NCBI GenBank assembly: GCA_003232915.1
Contig: QIKE01000060.1
Location: forward strand, 1-44,732
Source: Bacteroidota bacterium
GTDB taxonomy: Bacteria; Bacteroidota; Bacteroidia; Bacteroidales; F082
Direction: 5' to 3'
Length of the DNA: 44,732 nt
The notes beneath the pieces were generated by a model. That model had not been told where the DNA came from. It did no database searches and saw only the letters and a list, made by a program, of their open reading frames with translations. Below, one piece after another: positions 9,050 through 18,729 of the stretch. A program made the translations under genes and the position numbers. Numbering within the stretch: position 1 is the stretch's first letter; each line of letters starts with the position of its first letter.

Positions 9050-12000
9050 ATGGATTACTTTTATATTAAACTGAAGAGTCCGCTTTTTGTCTTAATGGTT
9101 ATTGTTGCGTTGGCAGGGGTGTATTCTTACGGAAAAATGAAAACGGAACTCTTTCCCAATGTTACGTTTCCCAAGATTAAAGTCATTGCTGACAATGGAC
9201 AACAGCCGGTAAACAAAATGATAATTTCAGTAACCCGCCCATTGGAAGAAGCTATAAAGAAAAGTGAAAATCTCACTTTGTTAAAAAGTATTACCTCCCG
9301 GGGTAGTTGCGAAATTTCCGCTTTTTATAACTGGAATGCTAATATCAACCTCGCCAAGCAACAAATAGATGCCCGTATTGCGGAAATTAGAAATACACTT
9401 CCTTCGGGAATTGAGATACATATCGAAAAAATGAATCCTTCAATTTTACCTGTCGAGGGTTATTCTTTGGAAGGTAATAAAAGTCCTGTTGAATTACGAA
9501 TGCTGGCATTGTATACCGTGAAGCCTTATCTCGAACAGGTTAGCGGGGTAAGAGAAGTAGAAATAACGGGCGGTAAAATAAAGGAATATCAGTTGGCACT
9601 TGATGAAAAAAAGATGAGTCGCTTGGGCATTACTCCCGAAATGGTAAAAAATGTGTTGATGCAGACCGATTTTATCCGTTCCAACGGATATGTCGATGAC
9701 TATCGTCGTTTGTATTTGAGCTTAACCAATGCCAATATTAAAAACCTTAGCGAACTTAAAAACACCGTTATAAGTAGTACCTCCCGTGGCGTAATCAGGG
9801 TTAAAGATTTTGCCAAAGTTCAAATTGGCGAACAGCGACAATATGTTCGTATCAAAGCTAACGGAAAAAATGTTCCACTTATTGCTGTAGTAAAACAACC
9901 CGAAGCCAATCTTACGGCTATTAACCGAGAAGTTCAAAAAAGAATCAAAGAACTGAATAACAATATTTTACCTAAAGGAATTGTTATCAGGCCCTATTAC
10001 AACCAGTCTGTATTTGTTGATGATGCTATTCGGAGTATCCGTGATGTGTTATGGATTGGCTTGTTGCTCGCAATAGTTATAACCATTGCTTTTTTACGAT
10101 CACTAAAAAGTAGTTTTATCATTTTGTTAAGTGTACCCTTGTCGTTAGCATTTTCTATGGTTATTCTGCATGCTTTTAGTTTCGATTTTAATATTATGAC
10201 GTTGGGTGCTCTTGCTGCGGCCACGGCTTTGGTTATCGACGATTCGGTGGTAATAGTGGAACAGATTCATCGAACTCGTGAAGAAAATCCGGATGAGGAT
10301 TTTAAAAATGTAGTCCCCAAAGCCATTAAATACCTCTTCCCTGCTATGATAGGCTCGTCACTGTCTACTATTGTTATTTTTCTTCCTTTCGGCATTATGT
10401 CGGGAGTCGCAGGTGCCTATTTTAATATCATGACACAAACCATGGTTATTACACTCGTGGCATCTTTTTTTATAACATGGATAGGAATACCGGTATTTTA
10501 TCTTGTCTTTTTTCCGAAAATGCAGAAAAAGAATCATACGGCCACGGTAATAAAAAAACGACCTTGGGTAGGATTTTTCATCCGAAGACCTGCCATCAGC
10601 GTCGTTTTGGTTTTGGTTTCTATGGCAACTATGTATTACATTTTTCCGCATCTCCCTTCCGGTTTTCTTCCGCAAATGGACGAGGGTTCTATTGTGTTAG
10701 ACTTTAATAGCCCTCCGGGAACCACCTTAAAAGAAACGGAGAAAATGCTGGAAAAAATTGATGCTATTTTAACAACTGTTCCCGAAGTGGAATCTTATTC
10801 ACGGCGGACAGGAACCCAAATGGGGTTTTTTTTTACCGAACCTAACAAAGGAGATTATTTAATACGGCTTAAAAAGAAAAGAAAACGTACTACCGTTGAG
10901 GTGAGCGACGAAATAAGGAAAAAAGTGGAAAAAGCAGTTCCTGCCCTACGGGTCGATTTTGGCCAAGTAATTACCGATATGCTCGGCGATTTAATGAGTT
11001 CGGTGCAACCCATAGTAATCAAGATTTTTGGAAATAACGAAAACATTATTCGCAAATATTCCAAACAAGTGGCGGCGGTAGTAAAAACGATACGTGGTAC
11101 CGCAGATGTTTTTGACGGAATTGTAATTGCCGGACCGGAAATTCAAATTTTACCCAACACCGGCAAACTCAAGCAGTTCGATATAAGCCCCCAAAATCTT
11201 CAATTTCAGTTGCAAACACAAACCGATGGTACTGTTGTGGGAAGCGTACAAGATCCTTTGCAATTTACTAATATCCGGATGATTTACCCCGACAGAGACA
11301 GCGTAGGCCTTGATGCCTTGAAAAATACTAATTTGTTTCTGCCTGGCGGAAAGCTTGTTCCGATGAAAGGTTTTGTTAGTATCCGAATGACAAAAGGGGT
11401 GGCTGAAATCGATCGCGAAAATCTGAAAAAAGTTATTTATGTTATCGCCCGGCTCAACAAGCGCGATTTGGGAAGTACATTGAAAGCCATTCGAAAAGCC
11501 ATTCGCTCAAAAATCAGCCTCGCCTCCGGTTATACCATTGAATATGGTGGTGCTTATAAGCAACAACAACAAGCATTTCACGATCTGGAACTTATCTTGT
11601 TTCTCGCTGTGGCATTGGTGTTTACGGTTATCCTTTTCTTGTTTGGAAAACTTAAAGTAGCCCTTTTAATCATTTTCCTCACACTATTAGGACCTACCGG
11701 AAGCGCTCTGCTGCTTTACTTTTTGCATGTCTCGTTAAATGTAGGTAGCTATGTGGGAATTATTATGATTGTGGGAATTATCGGGGAAGCCTCCGTTTTT
11801 ACTTATCTACAGTATAATGAGGAGCGCAAAAAAGGCCGTTCGGTAGACGATTCTATTATTTATTCTGTCTCTATCCGCCTGCGGCCCAATTTGATGACAG
11901 CCTTGGGTGCTATTTTTGCATTGATTCCTTTGGCTATGGGAATTGGCACGGGTACCGAAATGCATCAACCACTTGCCATAGCAGTAATTGGTGGCTTTGT

Positions 12001-12076
12001 GATGGCTCTTCCCGTTTTGTTAATCGTATTACCTACTTTTTTAAAATTGATCGAAAAAGAGAATAAATCCAAATGA
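9050..12076 (+). CDS. RND family efflux permease with HME-like TM10
   Basis: Proton-driven inner-membrane pump of the AcrB/CusA superfamily, 1008 residues, the normal size. It has TM1 near residues 10-25, a porter region, a central TM2-7 bundle, a second porter region and TM8-12 at the C-terminus. The proton-relay Asp pair lies in LVIDDSVVIVEQI (D396, D397). In TM10 the usual AcrB Lys is replaced by Glu in VGIIGEASVF (E913), the position that corresponds to E939 of the copper pump CusA; the pump may therefore belong to the heavy-metal branch. CusA's metal-binding methionines were not confirmed here. It starts 12 bases after the adaptor stop and forms a channel-adaptor-pump operon. The substrate is unknown. 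Confidence 0.9.
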   Translation: MDYFYIKLKSPLFVLMVIVALAGVYSYGKMKTELFPNVTFPKIKVIADNGQQPVNKMIISVTRPLEEAIKKSENLTLLKSITSRGSCEISAFYNWNANINLAKQQIDARIAEIRNTLPSGIEIHIEKMNPSILPVEGYSLEGNKSPVELRMLALYTVKPYLEQVSGVREVEITGGKIKEYQLALDEKKMSRLGITPEMVKNVLMQTDFIRSNGYVDDYRRLYLSLTNANIKNLSELKNTVISSTSRGVIRVKDFAKVQIGEQRQYVRIKANGKNVPLIAVVKQPEANLTAINREVQKRIKELNNNILPKGIVIRPYYNQSVFVDDAIRSIRDVLWIGLLLAIVITIAFLRSLKSSFIILLSVPLSLAFSMVILHAFSFDFNIMTLGALAAATALVIDDSVVIVEQIHRTREENPDEDFKNVVPKAIKYLFPAMIGSSLSTIVIFLPFGIMSGVAGAYFNIMTQTMVITLVASFFITWIGIPVFYLVFFPKMQKKNHTATVIKKRPWVGFFIRRPAISVVLVLVSMATMYYIFPHLPSGFLPQMDEGSIVLDFNSPPGTTLKETEKMLEKIDAILTTVPEVESYSRRTGTQMGFFFTEPNKGDYLIRLKKKRKRTTVEVSDEIRKKVEKAVPALRVDFGQVITDMLGDLMSSVQPIVIKIFGNNENIIRKYSKQVAAVVKTIRGTADVFDGIVIAGPEIQILPNTGKLKQFDISPQNLQFQLQTQTDGTVVGSVQDPLQFTNIRMIYPDRDSVGLDALKNTNLFLPGGKLVPMKGFVSIRMTKGVAEIDRENLKKVIYVIARLNKRDLGSTLKAIRKAIRSKISLASGYTIEYGGAYKQQQQAFHDLELILFLAVALVFTVILFLFGKLKVALLIIFLTLLGPTGSALLLYFLHVSLNVGSYVGIIMIVGIIGEASVFTYLQYNEERKKGRSVDDSIIYSVSIRLRPNLMTALGAIFALIPLAMGIGTGTEMHQPLAIAVIGGFVMALPVLLIVLPTFLKLIEKENKSK

Positions 12077-12146
12077 GTTCGTAAGGAAATTTTTTTAAAT
12101 GTTGGAATTCTTCAATCGAACAACTCATTAATTTGCTTGTAACCAT

Positions 12147-12181
12147 AAAAAAAAAGTCCCAAAACATATTTGTTTTGGGAC
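12147..12181 (-). terminator. Terminator of the YfdX gene
   Basis: GTCCCAAAACA (12156-12166) pairs perfectly with TGTTTTGGGAC (12171-12181) around a four-base loop. On the minus strand it is followed by nine T, so it ends the YfdX transcript. On the plus strand there is no T run. Confidence 0.8.
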
Positions 12182-12207
12182 AAAGAACCATTAGCAAACC
12201 TTTGTGG

Positions 12208-13173
12208 CTATTTTTTCTTAGTACTGTTATTAAACAGGCGGTTTTTAAAATTCTCAGTTCTTTTAATCAACCTGCTAAAAATACCAGGGGCGACCTTGCC
12301 GTTTTTCACCGACGTCTTAACGTTATTAATATCCTTGGAAATTTCGGTATATTCTTGATCGAAATTACCGTAACCGATGGCTTGTGCCAGTTTTAATTGA
12401 TAGTCGGCATTTTCAAGCAGATTAATTACTTTTGATTTATCCTCTTTTTTGTTGTGCAAATTTTGCGATTCGGCAAGCATTACTTGCGCCCTTAGAACCG
12501 GTAAAGGCAACACTGTTTGATTAACCACGAGTGAGTTTAAAAGATCGAACAAAACCTGTTTGGCTTGTTTGGGTTTGTTTTTGTTTATAAAATCAAGTGA
12601 TAGATTCAATCCGTCGGGATAAGTGCCGAGTGGAAGGTTTATTGTGTTGAAATCCAACTCGCTTTTCACTGTGTTTAACAGTTGGGAAGCTTCCTGATAA
12701 CTCCCTTTGCTCATTTGTTGTTTAGCAAGTTTTACTGTCCGGTTTATTTGCGGAAGGGTAGTGATTAAATCCTGAACATCCATTTTTATATCCACAGGAA
12801 CCAAATCGGCTGTAGGATATTTCTTCAATAAAATTCCGGTATTTTTAATAGCTGTTTTTAATACTGTTTCTGCCTTTTTGACATCACCCGATTGAAGATC
12901 GGTAATAGCCTCATTTGTTTGATTGAGGGTTTCAAGAGCTTCTTTAATTATATGGGTTTGTTGTTTTTGAAACTCTTTCCAAGTATTTTGCCGAATACGC
13001 ATACTTAGCGTATCCATGGACATTTTCAAGGTATCAGGCTTTTTTACACTTTGAGTAGTTTTACTCTCCTTGATCTTTTTTTCGGTATTTTTGTGGCTAT
13101 TACACGATGTAAGTCCCATAGAACTAATGGCAACGACTAAAAATACGGTAAAAACTCTTTTAATTGTTTTCAT
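12208..13173 (-). CDS. YfdX family periplasmic lipoprotein
   Basis: I chose the ATG at 13173 because a strong ribosome-binding site, AAAGGAGG, precedes it and the product then opens with a lipoprotein signal, MKTIKRVF to SSMGLTSCNS. The 322-residue protein is mainly helical. A low-complexity lysine-rich linker precedes a YfdX-like domain with the repeated pattern ALETLNQTNEAITDLQSGD, KKAETVLKTA, LPLGTYPDGL, AKQVLFDLLNSLV, LPLPVLRAQVMLAES and YQLKLAQAIGYG. In enterobacteria YfdX is linked to acid response; no clear role is known in Bacteroidota. It lies between two RND systems on the opposite strand, suggesting an envelope stress role by context only. Confidence 0.78.
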   Translation of the reverse strand: MKTIKRVFTVFLVVAISSMGLTSCNSHKNTEKKIKESKTTQSVKKPDTLKMSMDTLSMRIRQNTWKEFQKQQTHIIKEALETLNQTNEAITDLQSGDVKKAETVLKTAIKNTGILLKKYPTADLVPVDIKMDVQDLITTLPQINRTVKLAKQQMSKGSYQEASQLLNTVKSELDFNTINLPLGTYPDGLNLSLDFINKNKPKQAKQVLFDLLNSLVVNQTVLPLPVLRAQVMLAESQNLHNKKEDKSKVINLLENADYQLKLAQAIGYGNFDQEYTEISKDINNVKTSVKNGKVAPGIFSRLIKRTENFKNRLFNNSTKKK

Positions 13174-13377
13174 TTTCAATCCTCCTTTTTTAATGGTTAA
13201 TAAGATCAAATTGTTAAGTGTCAAAAAATGTACCGCAAAGAGGAGATTAACACATTTTAACTTTCTGGTTTTTAATTTGTTTCGGAATCAATTCGGTAAA
13301 ATATTATAAAGATTATTTTTATTTCTATCGTGCTTTTTTTATAAACTCACTTCTGGTGCCGTCCGAATAATATAACT

Positions 13378-13385
13378 TATCTTTG
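13378..13385 (+). promoter_or_regulatory. -7 box for the second efflux operon
   Basis: TATCTTTG fits TAnnTTTG and lies 19 bases before the ATG of the second adaptor, implying a short leader. No exact -33 TTTG is seen. Confidence 0.5.
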
Positions 13386-13404
13386 AACTTTAAAAAGAAA
13401 ACGA

Positions 13405-14460
13405 ATGATGAAAAGAGTACACATTTTAAATATCCTTGGAGTGTTAAGCTTGTTAGGTGTATTGACGGGATGCCAACATAACGGGATAAAAAACAATGGG
13501 GCTGTATATGTGAAAACGGATACGGCCAAAGCTGTTTTAACATCTTTTTATGATGAAATAAAGGGTTTTGGTATCATACAGGCAATGAACTCGTTAGACT
13601 TGGAAGCCAAATTTGACGGCATTGTTCACTTTGAAAGTTTAAAAGGTCGAATAAAAAAAGGAGACATACTATACACCCTGCATGGTCAAGAAATTAATCT
13701 AAAAAGCAATATGCTGCAAAAAGAGTTTGCCAATGCCAAAACTCAATATGCATATTTTAAACAATATTATCAAGCCAAAAAATTATTAGTTGAGGAAAAT
13801 TTTTTATCAAGAATTGAATTTAAAAAAGTTGTAAGGGATTTTGACAATGCTCAAAATAATCTTAATAAAGCGCAATATGGGCTTAATTATTTTCTGTCAA
13901 TGACTTCATATAAAGCTCCTTTTGACGGATATTTAGACTATTTGCAAGTGCCACAGGGAGAAGATGCCGTAAAAGGCCAACTTTTGGGTACTTTTCAGGA
14001 TGACGATCACATAAAACTCGAAGCTGTTTATTATGGAAATACGAAGGCGTTGGCCTTGAAAAACAGTAAGGTTAAAATTGCGGGAGAAACTTACGAAGGG
14101 CAAATAATTTATATTGAAAAAGCCGTTGACCCTTCCACTGGAGGACATATGCTATGGGTTGCCATGCAAGATTCGACTCATCAATTGAAAAGCGGAAGTT
14201 ATGTTTCTTTTTCTTTTCTTACTAACAAACACGAATCTGTTGCCGTTCCTGTATCAGCCCTTATTCAACAACAGTCGAACTACTTTGTTGTAGGTGTGGA
14301 AAATAAAAAATATAAAAAAATACGCGTACAGCCGGGATTAGAAAAAAAAGGCTTTGTGGAAATAAAAAAGGGATTAAAAAAAGGCACGGTGGTTTTAACC
14401 AAAGGTGCTTTTGAAGTTTTCTTTGGCGACCTACGCAAAAGTATGAAAGTTGAAGATTAA
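13405..14460 (+). CDS. RND efflux periplasmic adaptor (HlyD/MFP family lipoprotein)
   Basis: A 351-residue membrane fusion protein for the pump at 14475. The signal peptide ends at LTGCQHN (Cys near residue 23). A lipoyl half-motif (VHFESLKGRIKKGDILYTLHG) is followed by a coiled-coil hairpin of about 65 residues (NMLQKEFANAKTQYAYFKQ to NNLNKAQYGLNYF), the second half-motif (APFDGYLDYLQVPQGEDAVK), a barrel domain and a membrane-proximal domain ending in GLKKGTVVLTKGAF. Unlike the adaptor at 8118 it keeps the hairpin and looks complete. There are only 14 bases between its stop and the pump start. It is probably cotranscribed from a promoter at 13378. Confidence 0.88.
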   Translation: MMKRVHILNILGVLSLLGVLTGCQHNGIKNNGAVYVKTDTAKAVLTSFYDEIKGFGIIQAMNSLDLEAKFDGIVHFESLKGRIKKGDILYTLHGQEINLKSNMLQKEFANAKTQYAYFKQYYQAKKLLVEENFLSRIEFKKVVRDFDNAQNNLNKAQYGLNYFLSMTSYKAPFDGYLDYLQVPQGEDAVKGQLLGTFQDDDHIKLEAVYYGNTKALALKNSKVKIAGETYEGQIIYIEKAVDPSTGGHMLWVAMQDSTHQLKSGSYVSFSFLTNKHESVAVPVSALIQQQSNYFVVGVENKKYKKIRVQPGLEKKGFVEIKKGLKKGTVVLTKGAFEVFFGDLRKSMKVED

Positions 14461-14474
14461 TCTATGTTGAAAAC

Positions 14475-17400
14475 ATGAGAAAAGCATTTGAAAATTTCGT
14501 CAGACGTCCGATTTACTCTATGGCCATAGTCATTATGTTGTTTGCAACCGGTGTTTGGAGTTTGTTTAAAATGCCCGTGGATTATTTTCCCGGTTTAAAC
14601 TATCCTTTGGTGAATGTTATTACGCAATATTCCGGTGTTTCTTCCAACGATATGGAAATTATGGTAACACGCCCTATCGAAAATGCGTTGCAAGGAATAC
14701 GTGGAGTACAGCGAACCTCTTCGGTAACAACTATGGGGCATTCGCAGGTTACCATAGAATTTGGAAATGCCTACTCGGTAATGGATGCTCGTCAGTTTAC
14801 GGCAGCAGCTTTATCTAATCTTTCGGGGCAATTACCACCCGGTGTTATTCCCGTAATTGATAATCTCGGAAGCCGAATGCAGGACGTAATTGGTTTTACT
14901 TTTGTCAATCCCAAAATCCAGCCTTACCAAATGCGCGAGATTATTCAATACCGTATTAAACCGGCTCTGTTAAGTTTAAATAATATTTCCAAAATAATTG
15001 TCTTGGGCGGAGAGAGACCTGCTTATATTGTAGAACCTGATTTGCAAAAGCTTCGTTTGCTTCATTTAAGCTTGCGGGATGTTGCAAAAGTACTGAAAAA
15101 CAACAATATTATTGTTTCGGGACGTTATCTCGAAAGAAATTATTACGATGTTCCCATTCGTGGAAACGGACAATATCAAAATATTTCCGACCTGAAAAAC
15201 CTTAAAGTTACCACCCGTACCAACGGATTTCCCGTTTTGCTGAAAGATATCGCAAAAATTACAAAAGGCGGCTTGCCGAAACACTATATTGTGCGCAGTA
15301 GCCATTATCCTGCTATTGCACTCTTAGTTCAAAAAACCGTAGGTTCCGGCTCTATTAAAGTAGCTTCGTCGGTTCAAAAGTCGTTGAATATTTTGAAAAA
15401 ATTATTGCCGCGAGGAACCAAAATCCACAAATTTTACGATCAGTCGGAAATTTTAAGTAATTCTATGTCGGGTGTTCGTGAAGAAATATATATTGGTGCC
15501 ATTCTTGCTATGCTCATTTTGTTTCTATTTCTTCAACGAATGGTCCCCACGCTTATCATTTCCGTCACCATACCGTTGGCTTTAATGTTTGCTGCATCCT
15601 TTATGTATGTTATCGGCTATACCCTGAATATGATTACGTTGGCAGCCTTAACTTTGTCGCTGGGGATGGTAGTTGACGACTCCATTATTGTGCTCGAAAT
15701 AATAGAAAAGTTTCTTGAGAAAGGAAAATCGTTAATCGAATCGATCAGGATGGGCGTACATGAGATTTTTGCTGCCGACCTGAATGGTACGTTGACAACT
15801 ATTATTGTATTTCTTCCTTTGCTATTTATTTCAGGATATATGAAAAATATGGTTACTCCTTTTGGCGTTACTATCACACTTACACTGTTGGGGTCGTTCT
15901 TAATATCCATTACTATAATACCGGCTTTGATTTACTGGAAGGGAGGTTTGAAAGGTAAAAAAGTTACGGAACCGGTTTTTTTGCAAAAAATTAAGACTCT
16001 CAACGATAAATTACTCCGTTTTACGCTTTTACATAAAATAAGTGTAATTATTTTGCTCACAATTTTGTTTATTGTAGGAATAACATTATTACCTATAATG
16101 AACAAGACAGATATGCTCCCTGCCGTTGACGAAGGTGCTTTGCTATTTGAATATGTAATGCGTCCGGGAGTTTCTTTAAACGAATCGAGAGAGGTGGCCG
16201 AACAACTTGTTCGTGTGATTCGGGAAAATCCTAATGTGGACAATATTTATTTGCGAATTGGATCGCCTGCGAATACTTACTATGTCGAACAGGTAAACCG
16301 CGGTGAATTGTTCATTAAATTAGTAGATAAAAAATACCGGACGGAAAGCGTAACACAACTTATCGACGGATTTAAAAAACAATTTGCCACGTTCGACGGA
16401 TTGGTTATTTTGTATCATCAGCCCACACAAGAAAATATTGATGAAAGCTTTAGCGGGTTACCGGCATTTTTTGGCGTTTCCGTTAGCGGTCCCAATTTAG
16501 ACACCCTCGCCCGTCTCGCGTCGGGAATAGAAAAAACCATCATCAAAACCGGTGATTTTGATAATGTTATTAACAATTCCAAATTCCTTGTACCCCAAAT
16601 TAATATTACACCTAAGCGTAGCGAAATGGTTCGTTACGGGCTTAATGTTTTTGATTTGTTTCAGGAATTGGCAATAGCTTTCAGGGGCGAGGTGGTGGCA
16701 CGGTTTGTAAAAGAACAAGTGCCTGTTTCGGTATTTCTTCGTTTGCCTGCTTCCGACCGCAACGATATTAAGAAATTGGAACATCTCTCAATTCCGGTAG
16801 CCAACGGAAAATATATTCCCTTGTATCGTCTTGCACATATCAAAATTGTCAATACGTTGCCTTCCATTAGTCATTTAAACGGAGAAAGAGAACTTACCGT
16901 GGTGGCCCAGCCGCAAGGAAACCTTTTTGGGGCAATAAAAAAACTAAAAACAGATTTAGGTACCAATTTTCTGCCCGGAGGATATAACTTGCAAATTCGC
17001 GGGCAATATCAAACCTTAATACAAACATTAAAATCGTTTTCTTTTGTCATCTTGATGGCTGTCCTGCTAATTTATCTGATACTTTATTTTCAGTTTAATT
17101 CGTTTTGGCAACCCTTTGTTATTCTGCTGAAAATTCCACTTGATTTTATCGGAGTTTTCATTGCATTACTCATAACTCGCGAACAGTTGAATATTTCCGT
17201 CGCATTGGGTTTGCTTACTCTTATTGGTGTTTCGGTAAACAATGCCATCATCCTCATCGACAAGGTAAACCGCTTGCGACACGAAGAAAATTATTCCCTT
17301 CCCGATGCTCTGCAAGCAGCCGTTCATTTACGTACACGCCCAATATTAATGACCGGATTAACCACTATCATTGTGTTGCTGCCGGCCGCAGTGGGATTCG

Positions 17401-17534
17401 GATCGGCCATACATCAGCCTTTTGCCATAACTATTATCGGTGGTATGATAACAGGAATTATTTTCTCGCTCAACATTATCCCTATGCTTTACGCTTCTTT
17501 TGCCCTGAAATTTGAAAAAAAACAAAGAGATTAA
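14475..17534 (+). CDS. RND family efflux permease (HAE-like)
   Basis: A 1019-residue inner-membrane pump of the AcrB/MdtBC superfamily. The N-terminus MRKAFENFVRRPIYSMAIVI is typical. The Asp pair of TM4 lies in GMVVDDSIIVLEII (D401, D402). In TM10 the Lys position reads GVSVNNAIILID, so Asn replaces Lys at about residue 922, as in some pumps of the hydrophobic-drug branch. The final block TRPILMTGLTTIIVLLPAA and the C-terminal TM11-12 are intact. It follows its adaptor directly. No channel gene accompanies it, so it may use the one at 6769 or one elsewhere. The substrate cannot be predicted. Confidence 0.92.
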   Translation: MRKAFENFVRRPIYSMAIVIMLFATGVWSLFKMPVDYFPGLNYPLVNVITQYSGVSSNDMEIMVTRPIENALQGIRGVQRTSSVTTMGHSQVTIEFGNAYSVMDARQFTAAALSNLSGQLPPGVIPVIDNLGSRMQDVIGFTFVNPKIQPYQMREIIQYRIKPALLSLNNISKIIVLGGERPAYIVEPDLQKLRLLHLSLRDVAKVLKNNNIIVSGRYLERNYYDVPIRGNGQYQNISDLKNLKVTTRTNGFPVLLKDIAKITKGGLPKHYIVRSSHYPAIALLVQKTVGSGSIKVASSVQKSLNILKKLLPRGTKIHKFYDQSEILSNSMSGVREEIYIGAILAMLILFLFLQRMVPTLIISVTIPLALMFAASFMYVIGYTLNMITLAALTLSLGMVVDDSIIVLEIIEKFLEKGKSLIESIRMGVHEIFAADLNGTLTTIIVFLPLLFISGYMKNMVTPFGVTITLTLLGSFLISITIIPALIYWKGGLKGKKVTEPVFLQKIKTLNDKLLRFTLLHKISVIILLTILFIVGITLLPIMNKTDMLPAVDEGALLFEYVMRPGVSLNESREVAEQLVRVIRENPNVDNIYLRIGSPANTYYVEQVNRGELFIKLVDKKYRTESVTQLIDGFKKQFATFDGLVILYHQPTQENIDESFSGLPAFFGVSVSGPNLDTLARLASGIEKTIIKTGDFDNVINNSKFLVPQINITPKRSEMVRYGLNVFDLFQELAIAFRGEVVARFVKEQVPVSVFLRLPASDRNDIKKLEHLSIPVANGKYIPLYRLAHIKIVNTLPSISHLNGERELTVVAQPQGNLFGAIKKLKTDLGTNFLPGGYNLQIRGQYQTLIQTLKSFSFVILMAVLLIYLILYFQFNSFWQPFVILLKIPLDFIGVFIALLITREQLNISVALGLLTLIGVSVNNAIILIDKVNRLRHEENYSLPDALQAAVHLRTRPILMTGLTTIIVLLPAAVGFGSAIHQPFAITIIGGMITGIIFSLNIIPMLYASFALKFEKKQRD

Positions 17535-17655
17535 ATTTTTTACGACAAAGTAAACTTCAATAGATAGTAGTTATGAAATTTAACAAGCACTTTTTTAAAT
17601 TAATTTATAATCTTGCCGCATTAATAAATAGAAGGCCCAATAGTTTTGTTTTGAT

Positions 17656-17663
17656 TAGTTTTG
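17656..17663 (+). promoter_or_regulatory. -7 box for thiL
   Basis: TAGTTTTG, 17 bases before the thiL ATG, fits TAnnTTTG. A second identical box lies at 17641-17648. No well-spaced -33 element is evident. Confidence 0.45.
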
Positions 17664-17680
17664 CAAAAATTTATTAAATA

Positions 17681-18724
17681 ATGGCGGATAAAACATTGAC
17701 ACAACTTTCCGAAATTGGTGAATTTGCGCTGATTGACGTGTTGACAAAAGATATAAGTATAAAAAATCTTTCTACGGTTTTTGGCGTTGGCGACGACGCG
17801 GCCGTAATAAAAGCAGGGGGTAAAAAAAGATATCTTATTTCCAACGATTTGCTTCTCGAAGGCGTTCATTTTGATATGGCTTATACACCTTTAAAACATT
17901 TGGGATATAAATCGGCAGTAGTAAATTTTTCGGATATGGCAGCGATGAATGCTCTCCCGAAACAAATAGTGGTGGGCATTGCCGTTTCAAGCAAATATAC
18001 TCTCGAAGCGTTGAAAGAGTTTTATGCCGGTATAAAAAAAGCCTGCAAAGTTTATCATGTTGATTTTGTGGGTGGCGATACCACATCAAGTGTACATGGG
18101 TTGTTTATTTCCATTACCGTAATAGGCGAAGCACAAGAAGATGAAATAGTTTATCGCAAAGGGGCCAAACCAAATGATTTGCTTTGTGTTACCGGCGATT
18201 TGGGAGGAGCATATATGGGTTTGCTACTTTTGGAAAGAGAAAAAAAGGTGTTTCAGGCTAATCCCGATATGCAACCCGAATTTTCGGGTAACGACTACAT
18301 ATTAGAACGGCAACTAAAACCCGAAGCCCGTACAGATATAGTAAAAAACTTATCCAAAAAAAATATTTTACCCACTGCTATGATCGACATTTCGGACGGC
18401 TTAGCTTCCGAAGCATTGCATATTGCAAAAAATTCGAGTGTGGGCATTACCATTTTCGAAGAAAAAATTCCCATTGCACAAAATACCGACGATTTGGCAA
18501 AAGAATTTGGCATTGTTCCTTCTATTGCGGCTATCAATGGCGGCGAAGATTATGAATTGCTCTTTACCATTAACCAAAACGATTACGAAAAGCTAACAAC
18601 TATTCAGGACGTTAGCATCATTGGTTATGCTACCGATATTGCCGAAGGTAATAGGCTTATTACCAACGACAATCAAAGCATTGAGCTAAAAGCACAAGGA
18701 TGGGATGCTTTGAAAAAACCGTAA
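17681..18724 (+). CDS. thiL: Thiamine-monophosphate kinase ThiL
   Basis: Phosphorylates thiamine monophosphate to thiamine pyrophosphate with ATP, the last step of thiamine cofactor synthesis. The 347-residue product shows the AIRS/PurM-like fold: GVGDDAAVI near residue 29, LLLEGVHFDM, NFSDMAAMNALP, GGDTTSS (Mg-ATP loop), CVTGDLGGAYMGL, MIDISDGLASE and NGGEDYELLFT. The length is normal. No other thi genes are in the window. It converges on a dead yaaA. Confidence 0.95.
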   Translation: MADKTLTQLSEIGEFALIDVLTKDISIKNLSTVFGVGDDAAVIKAGGKKRYLISNDLLLEGVHFDMAYTPLKHLGYKSAVVNFSDMAAMNALPKQIVVGIAVSSKYTLEALKEFYAGIKKACKVYHVDFVGGDTTSSVHGLFISITVIGEAQEDEIVYRKGAKPNDLLCVTGDLGGAYMGLLLLEREKKVFQANPDMQPEFSGNDYILERQLKPEARTDIVKNLSKKNILPTAMIDISDGLASEALHIAKNSSVGITIFEEKIPIAQNTDDLAKEFGIVPSIAAINGGEDYELLFTINQNDYEKLTTIQDVSIIGYATDIAEGNRLITNDNQSIELKAQGWDALKKP

Positions 18725-18729
18725 CCTGT

